A stretch of DNA of 64,000 nucleotides from the NCBI GenBank assembly GCA_963796485.1, contig CAWCLV010000004.1, forward strand, positions 1,178,001-1,242,000, written 5' to 3'. How positions within the stretch are numbered: position 1 is the stretch's first letter; each line of letters opens with the position of its first letter. Position numbers and translations under genes: made by a program. The stretch comes from CAWCDJ01 sp963796485. Lineage in GTDB: Bacteria > Acidobacteriota > Terriglobia > Bryobacterales > Bryobacteraceae. Below are positions 45,557 to 54,990 of the stretch, in pieces. The notes beneath the pieces are model-generated. The model searched no databases. It was not told the DNA's origin and worked only from the letters and a program-made list of their open reading frames with translations.

Positions 45557-45609
45557 GTGAATTTATAGTCCGCGGTGAGTTTATAGTCCGCCATGAGTTC
45601 ATAGTCCGC
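45556..45609. repeat. Three tandem 18-bp repeats
   Basis: Units 45556-45573, 45574-45591 and 45592-45609 follow the consensus ggtgaRttYatagtccgc with one to four differences. They abut the right arm of the palindromic element. Confidence 0.85.
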
Positions 45610-45650
45610 GCTGAGACCACAGCCACGCCTATCCACCATCACCTTCATCC

Positions 45651-46859
45651 TCACCGAATCGTGTCCGCCAGCGAAAAGATCGGCAGGTACAACGAAATCA
45701 GAACAAACGCCACGAACGAACCCATCACGATCATGATGGCCGGCTCGATCAGCGAAAGCGTCGCCGTCATCCGGGTGTTCACGTCCTCTTCGAAAAATTC
45801 GGCCACGCTGTTCAGCATCGCCGGGAGCGCGCCGGTGGATTCCCCCACCTCGATCATATCGGTGGCAAGCCCGGGAAACATGCGCGAAGCTTTGAGCGAC
45901 CCGGAAAGCGGCTGCCCTTCGCGCACGCTCTTGCCGGCGGCTTCCACCGCGTGCTTGAGCACCGGCGTATTCAGGGAATCGGCGGCCGTCTCCATCGCCT
46001 GCACCAGCGGGATGCCGCCCGTCAGCAGCGTCCCCAGGATGCGGCAGAGTTGCGCCACCTGGTACTTCAGCCAGATATCGCCCGCGATCGGCAGCCGCAT
46101 TTTAACGCGGTCGATCTTTTCCCGCGCGGATTCCCGCTTGGCCCACCAGCGGAACAGAAAGATACCGGCGACCGCGGCTCCCGCGAGTGTCAGGATGTAG
46201 CTCCGCGCCGTGGTGCCGATCGCAATCAGCCACACCGTCATGGTCGGCAGCTTCGCCTCCATGGTGGCGTACAAAGTGGCGAACGTCGGGACCACGTAGG
46301 TCACCAGGAACACCATCAGCAGCATCACCAGCACGATCAGCACGCAGGGGTACATCAGCGAGACCACGACTTTTTTGCGCACCGCCAGCGCGATCCGCTG
46401 GTAGCTGATGTAGCGGTCCAGCACTTCCGTCAGGCTGCCGCTTTTTTCCCCCGCCATCACCGAGGTGACGTACATTTTGGGGAAAATGCCCTGCATGCGG
46501 AACGCTTCGGAAAGCAGCGTGCCGCCGCGGACCTCGTCGCGGATCGCCTTGATGTAGGGTCCGAGCTTGGGGTCGGTGAGGCGCTCGGCGAGCAGGTCCA
46601 GACCTTTCAGAATCGGCAGGCCGGCGCGCACCAGCGTGACGAACTGCTGGTTGAAAATCAGGAACCGTTCCAGGTTGAGCTTTTTCCGGCTTTTGAAGAT
46701 CGCCGGCGCCGCTATCCCCGAAGTCCGCGGCTTGATCGAGTAGATCAGGAAACCCTGCTGCGAGAACTTGTCGCGCAGTTCCTTCTCCGACCCGGCGGTA
46801 GCCACCTGCTGGTGGATCTGCCCCCGGCTGTCCGCGTACTTCAGAACGAAGTCGGCCAT
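45651..46859 (-). CDS. pilC: PilC/GspF-family inner-membrane protein
   Basis: This 402-residue protein has the duplicated GspF domain (FNQQFVTLVRAGLPILKGLDLLAERL and LCRILGTLLTGGIPLVQAMETAADSL) and three TM regions (about 170-195, 215-235, 370-395), the expected layout. A short N-terminal domain precedes the repeats. It is the inner-membrane platform worked by PilB/GspE. It starts 4 bp after the LolA-like stop, so the two are coupled. The pilB gene follows only after the repeat-filled gap. Confidence 0.95.
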   Translation of the reverse strand: MADFVLKYADSRGQIHQQVATAGSEKELRDKFSQQGFLIYSIKPRTSGIAAPAIFKSRKKLNLERFLIFNQQFVTLVRAGLPILKGLDLLAERLTDPKLGPYIKAIRDEVRGGTLLSEAFRMQGIFPKMYVTSVMAGEKSGSLTEVLDRYISYQRIALAVRKKVVVSLMYPCVLIVLVMLLMVFLVTYVVPTFATLYATMEAKLPTMTVWLIAIGTTARSYILTLAGAAVAGIFLFRWWAKRESAREKIDRVKMRLPIAGDIWLKYQVAQLCRILGTLLTGGIPLVQAMETAADSLNTPVLKHAVEAAGKSVREGQPLSGSLKASRMFPGLATDMIEVGESTGALPAMLNSVAEFFEEDVNTRMTATLSLIEPAIMIVMGSFVAFVLISLYLPIFSLADTIR

Positions 46860-46863
46860 AAGG

Positions 46864-47496
46864 CTACTGGGATTCCTCCACCAGTTCCGCCCCCTTCGGC
46901 ATCTGGAACTCGAAAAGCCGGCTTTCGAGCACCGGGTTCATGCGCTCCTGCCCGAAGGTGAAATCGAGAACCGAGTGGTCGAAGCCCGTGACTTTCACCT
47001 GCTCGATGACTTTGTCGGGCGTCACCACGAATTCCACGGCAGAGTACGGCAGATTGTCGGTTTTAGGCTGGGCGACAATGCGCGTACCGGCCCCCTCCGG
47101 CTTGGCCTCGATATTGCGGAACTCTTTGCTGAAGTCCAACTTACCGAGAAGGAAGGCGAGCGGGGCGCGCATGTCGTCGCTCTCCTTGAGCTTCATCTTT
47201 TCCACCCGGTTCTCATCCGGCGTGTAGAGCCAGAGGTTCTTTCCGTCCGATACGAAGAGCTTGCCCTTGGGCTGCGAGTAGTCCCAGCGCATTTTGCCGG
47301 GCTTGCGCAGCATCAGCAGCCCGATATCCGTCCGGCGAGGCCGTCCGGGAGCCGTATAGTCCTCTTTAAACGTGACTTGCAGGGTTTTGGCATGGTTGTA
47401 ACGCGCCTCCACACCCTTCAGGAGCGCGTCCAGGTTGGCGTCGCCCGCAAAGGCGCACACCGCCAGCAATCCAACCATTAGACGAAGTTGACCCAC
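46864..47496 (-). CDS. LolA-like outer-membrane lipoprotein carrier protein
   Basis: This is a 210-residue protein read from GTG 47496; the ATG at 47478 would shorten the signal peptide. After the leader (VGLLAVCAFAG) comes a LolA fold: LDALLKGVEARYNHAKTLQVTF, LRKPGKMRWDY, KLFVSDGKNLWLYTPDENRVEKM and IEQVKVTGFDHSVLDFTF. LolA carries lipoproteins through the periplasm. Here it leads the pilus operon, 4 bp before pilC, and may serve a lipoprotein of that machine, such as a secretin pilotin. Confidence 0.85.
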   Translation of the reverse strand: MGQLRLMVGLLAVCAFAGDANLDALLKGVEARYNHAKTLQVTFKEDYTAPGRPRRTDIGLLMLRKPGKMRWDYSQPKGKLFVSDGKNLWLYTPDENRVEKMKLKESDDMRAPLAFLLGKLDFSKEFRNIEAKPEGAGTRIVAQPKTDNLPYSAVEFVVTPDKVIEQVKVTGFDHSVLDFTFGQERMNPVLESRLFEFQMPKGAELVEESQ

Positions 47497-48923
47497 AAAG
47501 GGATGACGTAGGCCGGTGTCGAAACGTGTATCCTTACCTGACGGAGACGGTTACTCCGTTTTGGCTGGCCACGCCGCCCACCGAAATGGCCACCGGCAAA
47601 TCGCCCGGGGGCGCGTTTTGGGGAATCTGCACGTTTACCTGGAGCACCCCGGAGACGAGCCCGGGCGCTTCCCCGGCAAATTCCACAGTCCGCCGGCTGG
47701 CCGCCGACCGTGGCCGTAACCTGTTGAGCCGGCCCAGGTGTATTGCTGCCCCGGGACGTCACCGACCCGGTTTTCCCCGGCGGCGCCGTCTGCCCCTCTC
47801 CCGTGGCATAAATGCTCACCGCCGACCCCGGGGCGGCGGGGTTGGACGGCGAATTCACGCTATAGTCCTGATTCAAAATGGCTCCCGGGCCGCTCCCCTG
47901 CGCATTTGCCGCGAAAATCCCCGGGACGGATGCCGCCGCCGGCAGGCTCGGGGCGTTCGAGCCCACGCCGTTGTTGACCACCTGCACCGAGACGTTGCTG
48001 CTTCCGGCCACTTCATAGGGAGCTACCGCCGAAACCACGTTCTGGCTGGTATAGACGATCGGCCCGGCGACGCCGTTGAACAGGACCTGCGTCCCGGCGA
48101 CCGTGGTGGCCACCGTCCCGTCCTGGTTCACGGTCAACCCCGCGGGGGTGGCCGGGCCGAGCGCCGTGCCGCCGATGGTCACGATCTCGCCTGGGGAAAT
48201 CCCCTGAGCGTCGGCCCAGGTGGCGCCGTTGACGATCCGGGTGACGTTCGGCCCCTGGCTGAACAGGCCGTTGCGTAGGAATACGACCGGAACCACCAGA
48301 GGATCATTGCCGACTTTGACGTTCGCCACCCGGACCTCGACCGTACCTGCCGCGATATCGCCGGGCACTTTCGTGGGATCGGCGGTCACCTGAACGATGG
48401 ATCCGCTGGCCTTGGCCGTGAGCCAGGGCGTCGTACTCGTCGCCGAAATGAGCGCCGGAACATTAATCGTCAAAAAGACCTGCACCGAGTTCGTTACCGG
48501 AACGGATGAAGAAATCCCCGTGTAGTTGAAGTAGATGATCCCGGGATTTGCCACCAGTACAGGCGAGCCTGTAACGTTCAGCGTGACGTTGACCGGCAAA
48601 GTTCCCGCCGGCGTGACGAACCCGATGGTCGTGTTGTAGGTACCGATGTTCGGTGTAGTCACACCGACCTGGACGAAGTCCGGGAGCGTACCGCCCAAAG
48701 CTGAATTCCCGGAACTGGAGACTATCTGAAGCCAGCCCGCGGAAGGGGAGCGGGAGATGGTGTAGGAGCCTCCCTGTGGACCCGTCAGGAAAAACCCCTG
48801 CACGGCCGAACCGGTCATTCCGGTCTGCTGGGTGAATGTCAATGAAACGGGAGCAACGGAAACCGGGGAGGGATTGGCTGCCAGAGCCGGGAGGGCCAGA
48901 AGGCAGGCCAGAAAGGGCCGCAT
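47478..48923 (-). CDS. TIGR03437-domain secreted protein, frameshifted near the C-terminus
   Basis: As it reads, this protein has 481 residues: signal peptide (MRPFLACLLALPALA), Ig/BACON-like segments, then the Solibacter-type TIGR03437 domain (GISPGEIVTIGGTALGPATPAGL, VVSAVAPYEVAGSSNVSVQV). After GQPAD the frame becomes unlike protein. Shifting by one base at about 47689-47692 restores VEFAGEAPGLVSGVLQVNVQ and the typical end NGVTVSVR with a stop at 47534, so one extra base is likely (CCGGCGGACTGTGG in place of CCGGCGACTGTGG). The cause is either a sequencing error or a real mutation. Function is unknown. Confidence 0.82.
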   Translation of the reverse strand: MRPFLACLLALPALAANPSPVSVAPVSLTFTQQTGMTGSAVQGFFLTGPQGGSYTISRSPSAGWLQIVSSSGNSALGGTLPDFVQVGVTTPNIGTYNTTIGFVTPAGTLPVNVTLNVTGSPVLVANPGIIYFNYTGISSSVPVTNSVQVFLTINVPALISATSTTPWLTAKASGSIVQVTADPTKVPGDIAAGTVEVRVANVKVGNDPLVVPVVFLRNGLFSQGPNVTRIVNGATWADAQGISPGEIVTIGGTALGPATPAGLTVNQDGTVATTVAGTQVLFNGVAGPIVYTSQNVVSAVAPYEVAGSSNVSVQVVNNGVGSNAPSLPAAASVPGIFAANAQGSGPGAILNQDYSVNSPSNPAAPGSAVSIYATGEGQTAPPGKTGSVTSRGSNTPGPAQQVTATVGGQPADCGICRGSARARLRGAPGKRADSPKRAPGRFAGGHFGGRRGQPKRSNRLRQVRIHVSTPAYVIPLWVNFV

Positions 48924-48983
48924 GTTTCTACTGTACTGAAGAAAACCGGGGCAGGCCGCACTGGCCCACCCCGGTTGTGGTAC

Positions 48984-51900
48984 TTACTTCACGGAAACGG
49001 TAACGCCGGTCTGGCTGATGTTCGAGCCGACCCGCACCGAAACCGGCAGATTGCCCGAACGGGCGCCCGTCGGGATCTGCACGTTCACCTGCATGACCCC
49101 GGATACGATTCCCGGAGCTTCGCCGTAGAACGTGACATTGACCGGTTGGCCGTCGATCAGGACCGCCACCGGCAGCACCGGTTGCGGAGTGAGCGGATTG
49201 CCGGCGGGATTGACCGTGGTCACCTTACCCGTGACGCCGGCCGGATTGGTCTGGCCTTCGCCCGTCACATAAAGGACGACGATGTCCCCCTTGTTGGCCG
49301 GGTTGCCGGAAGAGTTCACGCTGTTGTTCGGGTTGAGGATCGCCCCCTGACCGGTGCCTGAGGGGGGATAGGTAAAGAGACCCGGGGAGGAAGTGACCTG
49401 GGTCATCTGTATGCCGTTTGAGGTCTGCCCGAGGTATTTGACCTGCACGCTCGGGTAGGGGCGGAAGACCGGCGACGCGATTTCGTACGGCACCACCGCC
49501 GAAATCTGCGTGCCGCTGGCGTAGATCATCGGGGACGGGTATCCGCCCACCAGAACCTGCACGCCGCCCAGCGTAGTCGAAACGTTGCCGTTCGAATCGA
49601 GGGTCAGCCCCGCGGGGGTGGCCGGGCCGATATTGGTGCCGAAGATGGTAATAATCTCGCCGGCCGAGATGCTGGAGGCCGTGGCGAAACTGGCGCCGTT
49701 GGTCACGCCGTTGATGGTCGGCAGCGGCGCGGTGACGTTGATGGTTACCGTGATGGTAGCCGTGCTGGTCGAAGTTCCGGTTCCCAGAACCGTGATCGTA
49801 CCGGTCTGCTGTCCGGCGGAAGTCAGGTTCGTGGGATCGACCGAAACGGTCAGGTTGGCGGGCGTCGTCCCGGTGTTAGGAGTGACCACCAGCCAGTTGC
49901 CGGTGCTCGCGGCACTGGCGCTGAACGTCAGGCCCGTGCCGCCGGCCACCGCTACCGTCTGCGACTGCGGAGCCGGGTCACCCGCCCGGTAGTTGAACGT
50001 GAGGGTGGCGGGCGAAGCCGTCACGGTCAGCGACTGCACCGTCAGGGTCACCGGAACGTCCACATAGGTGGAGCCGTTCGGCGTGATTCGGATGTTTCCG
50101 TGATAGGTGCCCGCGGCGAGATTCTCGGGGCTGACCATAACCGAAAGCGTCTGCTCGGTCATTGCCGTCACAGGAGTGACGGAAAGCCAGGTGTTCCCGC
50201 TCGTAACCGTGGCGCTGAAGCCCACGCTGGCGCTACCCGAAGCGCTGGAAACAATGATCCCTTTCAGCCCCGGTCCATCGCTGCTACCCAACATGTAGGT
50301 AATACTCAGCGACTTGGGGTTGACCGAGATACTGCCCGACCCGCCGCCCGTGCCCGAAGTGCTGACGACCAGGCTCACCGGCACTATCTGTGAAACCCCG
50401 CCGGAGATCAGGGTGATGTTGCAGCTATATGTGGCGGCGCCAAGCCCTGTCTGGCTGGCGGAGACGGTAATCGACCGGCTTGTCGTGAGGCTGCCGCTCG
50501 GCGAAATCGTCAGCCATGTGCACCCGGTTGACGGAACCGACGCCGTGAACGCCGTGCCCGTGGTGCTGGTGCTGACGGTTAGGGTCTGGGTTGCCGGCTG
50601 CGCTCCGTTCAGGACTCCGTTGAAGGTGAGCGAAGACTGGCTCAGCGTCAGGTTGCCGGTGCTGCCGGTGGAGTTGCTGACATTTGCGACTACAGGAATA
50701 ATGACCGTGCCGTTGGCGGCGCCCGTGGTGGTAACGGTGACCGTCGCGGCGCTGAGCCCGTTCGCCAGCCCCGACGGATTGGACGTTACCGTGAAGGTTG
50801 CGGGAGTGGTGGTGCTCGTCTGGTTGGAAATGGTGACCCAACTGGCCGAGGACGTGGCCGTAACCGGAATGCCCGAGCCGTCGCTGGAAACCACCTGAAC
50901 CGTCTGGACGTTGCTGGCGTTCCCGGGCTGCCAGTTGAAATTGATGCTGCCGGGAGTCGCCTGAACCACTGCGCCGCTGGCGACGACCAGCGTGACGCCC
51001 ACGGTCTGGGTTCCGGAAGAGGTCGCAATGGAAACCGAGCCCTGGTACGTTCCGGGGGGAAGCCCTCCGATGGTCGTGACTCCGATCTGCCCCGGCGCCG
51101 TGGCCGGACCCGCTGGCGGAAATGAAGTTGGGTGCCGCCGCTCGTGTTGGAGGTGGAAACGGAGTATGTGCCGGTTCCGCCGACCGAAATGTATTGGAAG
51201 GGAGGCGTGTCGCCGCTGTTGGTGCTGTAGGCGAAGCTCAACTGTCGACGGAGCGACCGTGGTGCCGGTGGTCGTGCCACCGCCGCCGCCGGTGCTCGAT
51301 CCGCTGAGATTCATCGTCACCGGAAGGCTGCCGGGCGTGCCGAACGAGATGCTGCACGTGTACACGGCGGCACTCGAAACGTCCGTGGGATAGACGGTCA
51401 CCTGATATTGGTTCAGGGTCGTGGTGTTAGTGACACCCACCCAGTTGCAAGTGCCCGGAATGCTGATGCTGGTTACGTTGCTGACAGTAACGATCGCCGA
51501 TTGCGGGACCGAGCCAACCGTTCCCGTGAATGACAGGCTGGACGGACTGAAGTTCGTATTGGACGCGCCGTTCACCAAGAGGTTGACCGTGATGATGCTG
51601 CCGTCATTCAGGTAGACGTAACCGTATAGTTGCCCGTGCCCAGAGGACGCTTTGAATTGACGCAAATCGCAGTCCCGACGAGAGCTGTCCGTGCTCGGGC
51701 CGTCAACCAGCCGTTCGAACTGGAGTACGTGGCGCTGTGTAAGTGCCGGCCGAGTGTTCCGAATGTAATCGTTGCCGTCTGAGTCCGATCGGATAGGCGA
51801 ACGAAACCGATGTGGGTGGAGGGCGAGTACGACCGTGGTCCCGCCTCCTATCCCGACGTTCATCACGACCTGGACCGTGGTCGCAGTGCCGCCGCTTGGG

Positions 51901-52565
51901 GTCACCATGAACGACCCATAGTAGGTGGCATTCGGTAGGGAGCCGGGACTAACGGTTATCCGCAGGTAGGAAGGCGATGTCGCGGAAGCCTGGGTGGTAT
52001 AACCCGGTGATGCAGTGACACCAAGCCAGTTATGGCCGTCATTCGTCGTCGGATTCGAAATGCTGTAGGAAACGAGGTTCGAACTGGTTGTGGTCACGGA
52101 AACGTCACGAGACACGGTGCCGCCGCTCGAAACGCTCATTGTGATGGGGCTCACGATGATCATCGTCCCGGTGCCGGTTCCGCCGCTAGTACCACCATAA
52201 ATGACCGGAATGTCCACGCTGGCGCCACCTCCGGCGACCGTGACCTTGCCGGTGTTGCACGAAGCGAAGGGTGTGCCACAACTGCTCGACGTCAGCCGCA
52301 CGGTAAAACTCACCGATGTGCTCGTCGTGCTGCTTACGTTCTCAACAGCGAAATATGAAGTGTCCCCACCGGCCGTAACGGTGAACGGAGCTGCGTCACT
52401 TGAAGCCGTCACCGTTACCGAGACTGCCTGGTCGTTGCTCAGGGTGACGGAACTGGGGCTTGGGGTCAACTGCACAGCAGTGACTGCAGACGACGGCGCT
52501 ACTACCAGCAGCGCGGTCGCGAAAAGGAGTGCGAACTTCTTGAATTTGTTGTAAGCGGCGTCCAT
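48984..52565 (-). CDS. Large BACON/Ig-repeat protein with TIGR03437 C-terminus, several frame breaks
   Basis: This is a 1193-residue protein from ATG 52565 (GAGGAAC upstream), with a signal peptide, about ten 85-100-residue BACON/Ig-like repeats (motifs such as NWLxVTPxxGTTPANLTVSV and LxAGTYxGxIxIT), and a TIGR03437 end (FATASSISAGEIITIFGTNIGPATPAGL, then SGVMQVNVQIPTGARSGNLP). Two patches (about 51615-51830 and 51110-51270) are out of frame in the open reading. The correct sequence, such as QLSFAYSTNSGDTPPFQYIS, sits in other frames, and the frame later returns. It is probably a surface adhesin-like protein. Confidence 0.82.
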   Translation of the reverse strand: MDAAYNKFKKFALLFATALLVVAPSSAVTAVQLTPSPSSVTLSNDQAVSVTVTASSDAAPFTVTAGGDTSYFAVENVSSTTSTSVSFTVRLTSSSCGTPFASCNTGKVTVAGGGASVDIPVIYGGTSGGTGTGTMIIVSPITMSVSSGGTVSRDVSVTTTSSNLVSYSISNPTTNDGHNWLGVTASPGYTTQASATSPSYLRITVSPGSLPNATYYGSFMVTPSGGTATTVQVVMNVGIGGGTTVVLALHPHRFRSPIRSDSDGNDYIRNTRPALTQRHVLQFERLVDGPSTDSSRRDCDLRQFKASSGHGQLYGYVYLNDGSIITVNLLVNGASNTNFSPSSLSFTGTVGSVPQSAIVTVSNVTSISIPGTCNWVGVTNTTTLNQYQVTVYPTDVSSAAVYTCSISFGTPGSLPVTMNLSGSSTGGGGGTTTGTTVAPSTVELRLQHQQRRHASLPIHFGRRNRHILRFHLQHERRHPTSFPPAGPATAPGQIGVTTIGGLPPGTYQGSVSIATSSGTQTVGVTLVVASGAVVQATPGSINFNWQPGNASNVQTVQVVSSDGSGIPVTATSSASWVTISNQTSTTTPATFTVTSNPSGLANGLSAATVTVTTTGAANGTVIIPVVANVSNSTGSTGNLTLSQSSLTFNGVLNGAQPATQTLTVSTSTTGTAFTASVPSTGCTWLTISPSGSLTTSRSITVSASQTGLGAATYSCNITLISGGVSQIVPVSLVVSTSGTGGGSGSISVNPKSLSITYMLGSSDGPGLKGIIVSSASGSASVGFSATVTSGNTWLSVTPVTAMTEQTLSVMVSPENLAAGTYHGNIRITPNGSTYVDVPVTLTVQSLTVTASPATLTFNYRAGDPAPQSQTVAVAGGTGLTFSASAASTGNWLVVTPNTGTTPANLTVSVDPTNLTSAGQQTGTITVLGTGTSTSTATITVTINVTAPLPTINGVTNGASFATASSISAGEIITIFGTNIGPATPAGLTLDSNGNVSTTLGGVQVLVGGYPSPMIYASGTQISAVVPYEIASPVFRPYPSVQVKYLGQTSNGIQMTQVTSSPGLFTYPPSGTGQGAILNPNNSVNSSGNPANKGDIVVLYVTGEGQTNPAGVTGKVTTVNPAGNPLTPQPVLPVAVLIDGQPVNVTFYGEAPGIVSGVMQVNVQIPTGARSGNLPVSVRVGSNISQTGVTVSVK

Positions 52566-52671
52566 GGCGTTCCTCGGCAAAACTGATGATACAACAACGC
52601 TTTGCAGAATTATAGACTTCGGCCTCTCTTTCGACCGAAATCAATTTGGACGCGGCCCCTTAATCTTACCG

Positions 52672-54933
52672 CTATTTCAGAATTTGGAAAAGATTACTGT
52701 AATCATCGGTCCACAGGCGGATCTTTTTCTTTGACGCAATCTCCGCCGAATGCTCCAACTCATAGCTGTCGAAGCCGGTTGCGGGCGACGTGATGAGCAC
52801 CCAGGTGGCGCCGAACACGTCCTGCGAGTCGTCGTCCTCCGTATCCACCACCCGCGCCACTTTGCTCATGGCCCGGCGCTCGCCATCGAGCACCGGCTCC
52901 AGGTCCAGATAGCGGTTCGAAATATGCACGGCCAGCATGCCATCGGGCTTCAAATGCCGGAAATACAGCGCCATAGCCTCGCGCGTGAGCAGGTGGACCG
53001 GAATCGAATCGCTGGAAAATGCGTCCACCGCCAGTACGTCGAAATGCTCGTCGGGTTCCCGCTCCAAAGAAAGCCGGGCATCGCCCATGGCGACATCCAC
53101 CTTCCCCTTACAGTCATTTAAAAATGTGAATTCGGTACGTGCCAGGGTTAGAACCAGGGGATTGATTTCATAAAATCGGTAATAATCCCCGGAGCGTCCG
53201 TAGGCGGAAATGGTCCCGGTTCCCAATCCGATCACGCCGACGCGAAGGGCGCCCGACTTTTCCTTTTCGCGGATGGCGACTCCGATCCCGGTATTCGGCC
53301 CGTAGTACGTGGTCGGCAGGTCGCGCCGCATCGGGTTGCGGAACTGCTCGCCGTGGTTGATGGTGCCGTGAGTCAGGGTGCGGGTGGCGTCGAATTGAGA
53401 GGGCGGTCCGGAATCGCGAACGCGCAGCGCGCCGTAAAAGTTTCGAACCGTCACGCGGTAATCGGCCGTCAGTTGGCGAACGCCGTATCCCAGGTAGCCG
53501 GCAAGCAGCAATGCGAACAGCTCGGCGCTCAAGGCGCACCACTTGCCGCCGGGCCTGCCGCGGCGGAGCGCGATCAGCAGCGCCGCTCCAATCACGAGAC
53601 ACAGGACCAGGAGCACGTAAACCATGTAATCGTCGCTCTGGCTCCAGCCCGAATTGACCAGGTTTGTGACGCCGGCGGCGAGCCCGATGAGCCGGCCCCG
53701 TTCCCCGTAGGCTACGTAACCGAAGGCCGCCAGCAAAGCCACTGCGGCGGTTATGGACAGCGCGGGTAGCAAGCCGCGGAACCACTGGTACTCGGTCGCA
53801 TCCTTCAACACCACCAGAGTGAGCAGGGCACACAGAACCAGGCCGATCTGAAGTTCGTAAAGCGCGTTGAACAGGTGGGGAGCAACCAGCCCGACCAGAA
53901 GGCCGCCCACGGCGCCCCCGGCCGAGATCATCAGGTAGAAATGCGTGAGGTATTTCGGATTGGGCTTGAGCCGCGCGAGTTCGCCGTGACAGACCATGCA
54001 GCAGGTGTAGAGTCCCATGCTCAGCAGCGGCACCATAATTTTGATCGGCACGCTGCCGTGGGCATCCACATTGGTGGAAAGGGCCATACTCGCCAGCGCC
54101 ACGGCCAGAACCTGCAAATAAGGATTGCGGCGGTACCAGCCGCTGCCTTCGAAACAGAGGATGAAACTCAGGAGGTAAATGCTGAGCGGCAGCACCCAGA
54201 GGAACGGGATGGCCGCGACGTTCTGCATCAGGTGGTTGGTGATGGCCAGCAACAGCACGGAGGCGCAGGCCGGAAGAGCCAGCCACAAGGCGTACTGGCG
54301 GAAGCCGGGCTTTTCCGCCGCGCCGCCCTCTTCCTCCAGGAATTCGTACGAGGGGCCGCTCGCGGAGCGGAACGCGGTGTAGCCGCACAACACGATGAAC
54401 ACGCCGTACGCGATCGACCAGATGCCGGCCTGCTCATGGCTGGTGAAAACCGGCTCGAACAAAAAGGGGTAGCTGATCAGAGCGAACATCGAACCCGCGT
54501 TCGAGAGGGCGTAGAGCCGGTAAGGCATCGCTCCTTTGAATTTGCGCGCGTACCAGGCTTGCAGCAGCGGCCCCGTGGTGGAAAGCAGGAAGTACGGCAG
54601 CCCCACGGACACCAGCAGCAGGACGAGAATCCCCGCCGTGGGATCCGCGCCGCCCGCGGGCTTCCAGCCGGCGCCCGGATAGATGGGCAGCACCGCCGCG
54701 CTCACCAGGAGCAGCCCGCAATGCACCAGCATCTGGACGCGCGGCTTCAAATAGCGCACCACGGCATGGGCGTAGAGGTAGCCGAGCAGCAGCACCATCT
54801 GGAAGAACAGGAGGCAGGTGGTCCACACCGCCGCCGAGCCGCCGAACCACGGCAGGATGATCTTGGCGATCACCGGCTGTACCTGGAACAGCAGGAAGGC
54901 GCTGACCAGAATCGTTAACGCATAGAGAAGCAT
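52672..54933 (-). CDS. Membrane protein fused to spermidine-synthase-like methyltransferase domain (second copy)
   Basis: This 753-residue protein has the same design as the protein at 23904-25970. The N-terminal multi-helix part is nearly parallel (LLYALTILVSAFLLFQVQPVIAKIILPWFGG). A SAM-binding domain holds GVIGLGTGTISAYG (about 563), YEINPLVLTLA, GDARLSLE and AVDAFSSDSIPVHLLTREAM. It is about 65 residues longer, mainly from an extra loop/helix section before the methyltransferase part. Its substrate is unknown. It is monocistronic by spacing. Confidence 0.87.
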   Translation of the reverse strand: MLLYALTILVSAFLLFQVQPVIAKIILPWFGGSAAVWTTCLLFFQMVLLLGYLYAHAVVRYLKPRVQMLVHCGLLLVSAAVLPIYPGAGWKPAGGADPTAGILVLLLVSVGLPYFLLSTTGPLLQAWYARKFKGAMPYRLYALSNAGSMFALISYPFLFEPVFTSHEQAGIWSIAYGVFIVLCGYTAFRSASGPSYEFLEEEGGAAEKPGFRQYALWLALPACASVLLLAITNHLMQNVAAIPFLWVLPLSIYLLSFILCFEGSGWYRRNPYLQVLAVALASMALSTNVDAHGSVPIKIMVPLLSMGLYTCCMVCHGELARLKPNPKYLTHFYLMISAGGAVGGLLVGLVAPHLFNALYELQIGLVLCALLTLVVLKDATEYQWFRGLLPALSITAAVALLAAFGYVAYGERGRLIGLAAGVTNLVNSGWSQSDDYMVYVLLVLCLVIGAALLIALRRGRPGGKWCALSAELFALLLAGYLGYGVRQLTADYRVTVRNFYGALRVRDSGPPSQFDATRTLTHGTINHGEQFRNPMRRDLPTTYYGPNTGIGVAIREKEKSGALRVGVIGLGTGTISAYGRSGDYYRFYEINPLVLTLARTEFTFLNDCKGKVDVAMGDARLSLEREPDEHFDVLAVDAFSSDSIPVHLLTREAMALYFRHLKPDGMLAVHISNRYLDLEPVLDGERRAMSKVARVVDTEDDDSQDVFGATWVLITSPATGFDSYELEHSAEIASKKKIRLWTDDYSNLFQILK

Positions 54934-54990
54934 GCAGAATCCCTTAAAGCCAGAAGCGTGCCCGCGGCCGTAAGGGAGCGGGCCCCTGAT

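Larger units (their letters stand above)
45312..45650. other. Intergenic region between pilC and pilB filled by repeats
   Basis: These 339 bases interrupt an otherwise tightly packed operon. They hold a large imperfect palindrome (about 45381-45556) and an 18-bp tandem triplet (45556-45609), described separately. I see no gene in it. Confidence 0.8.
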
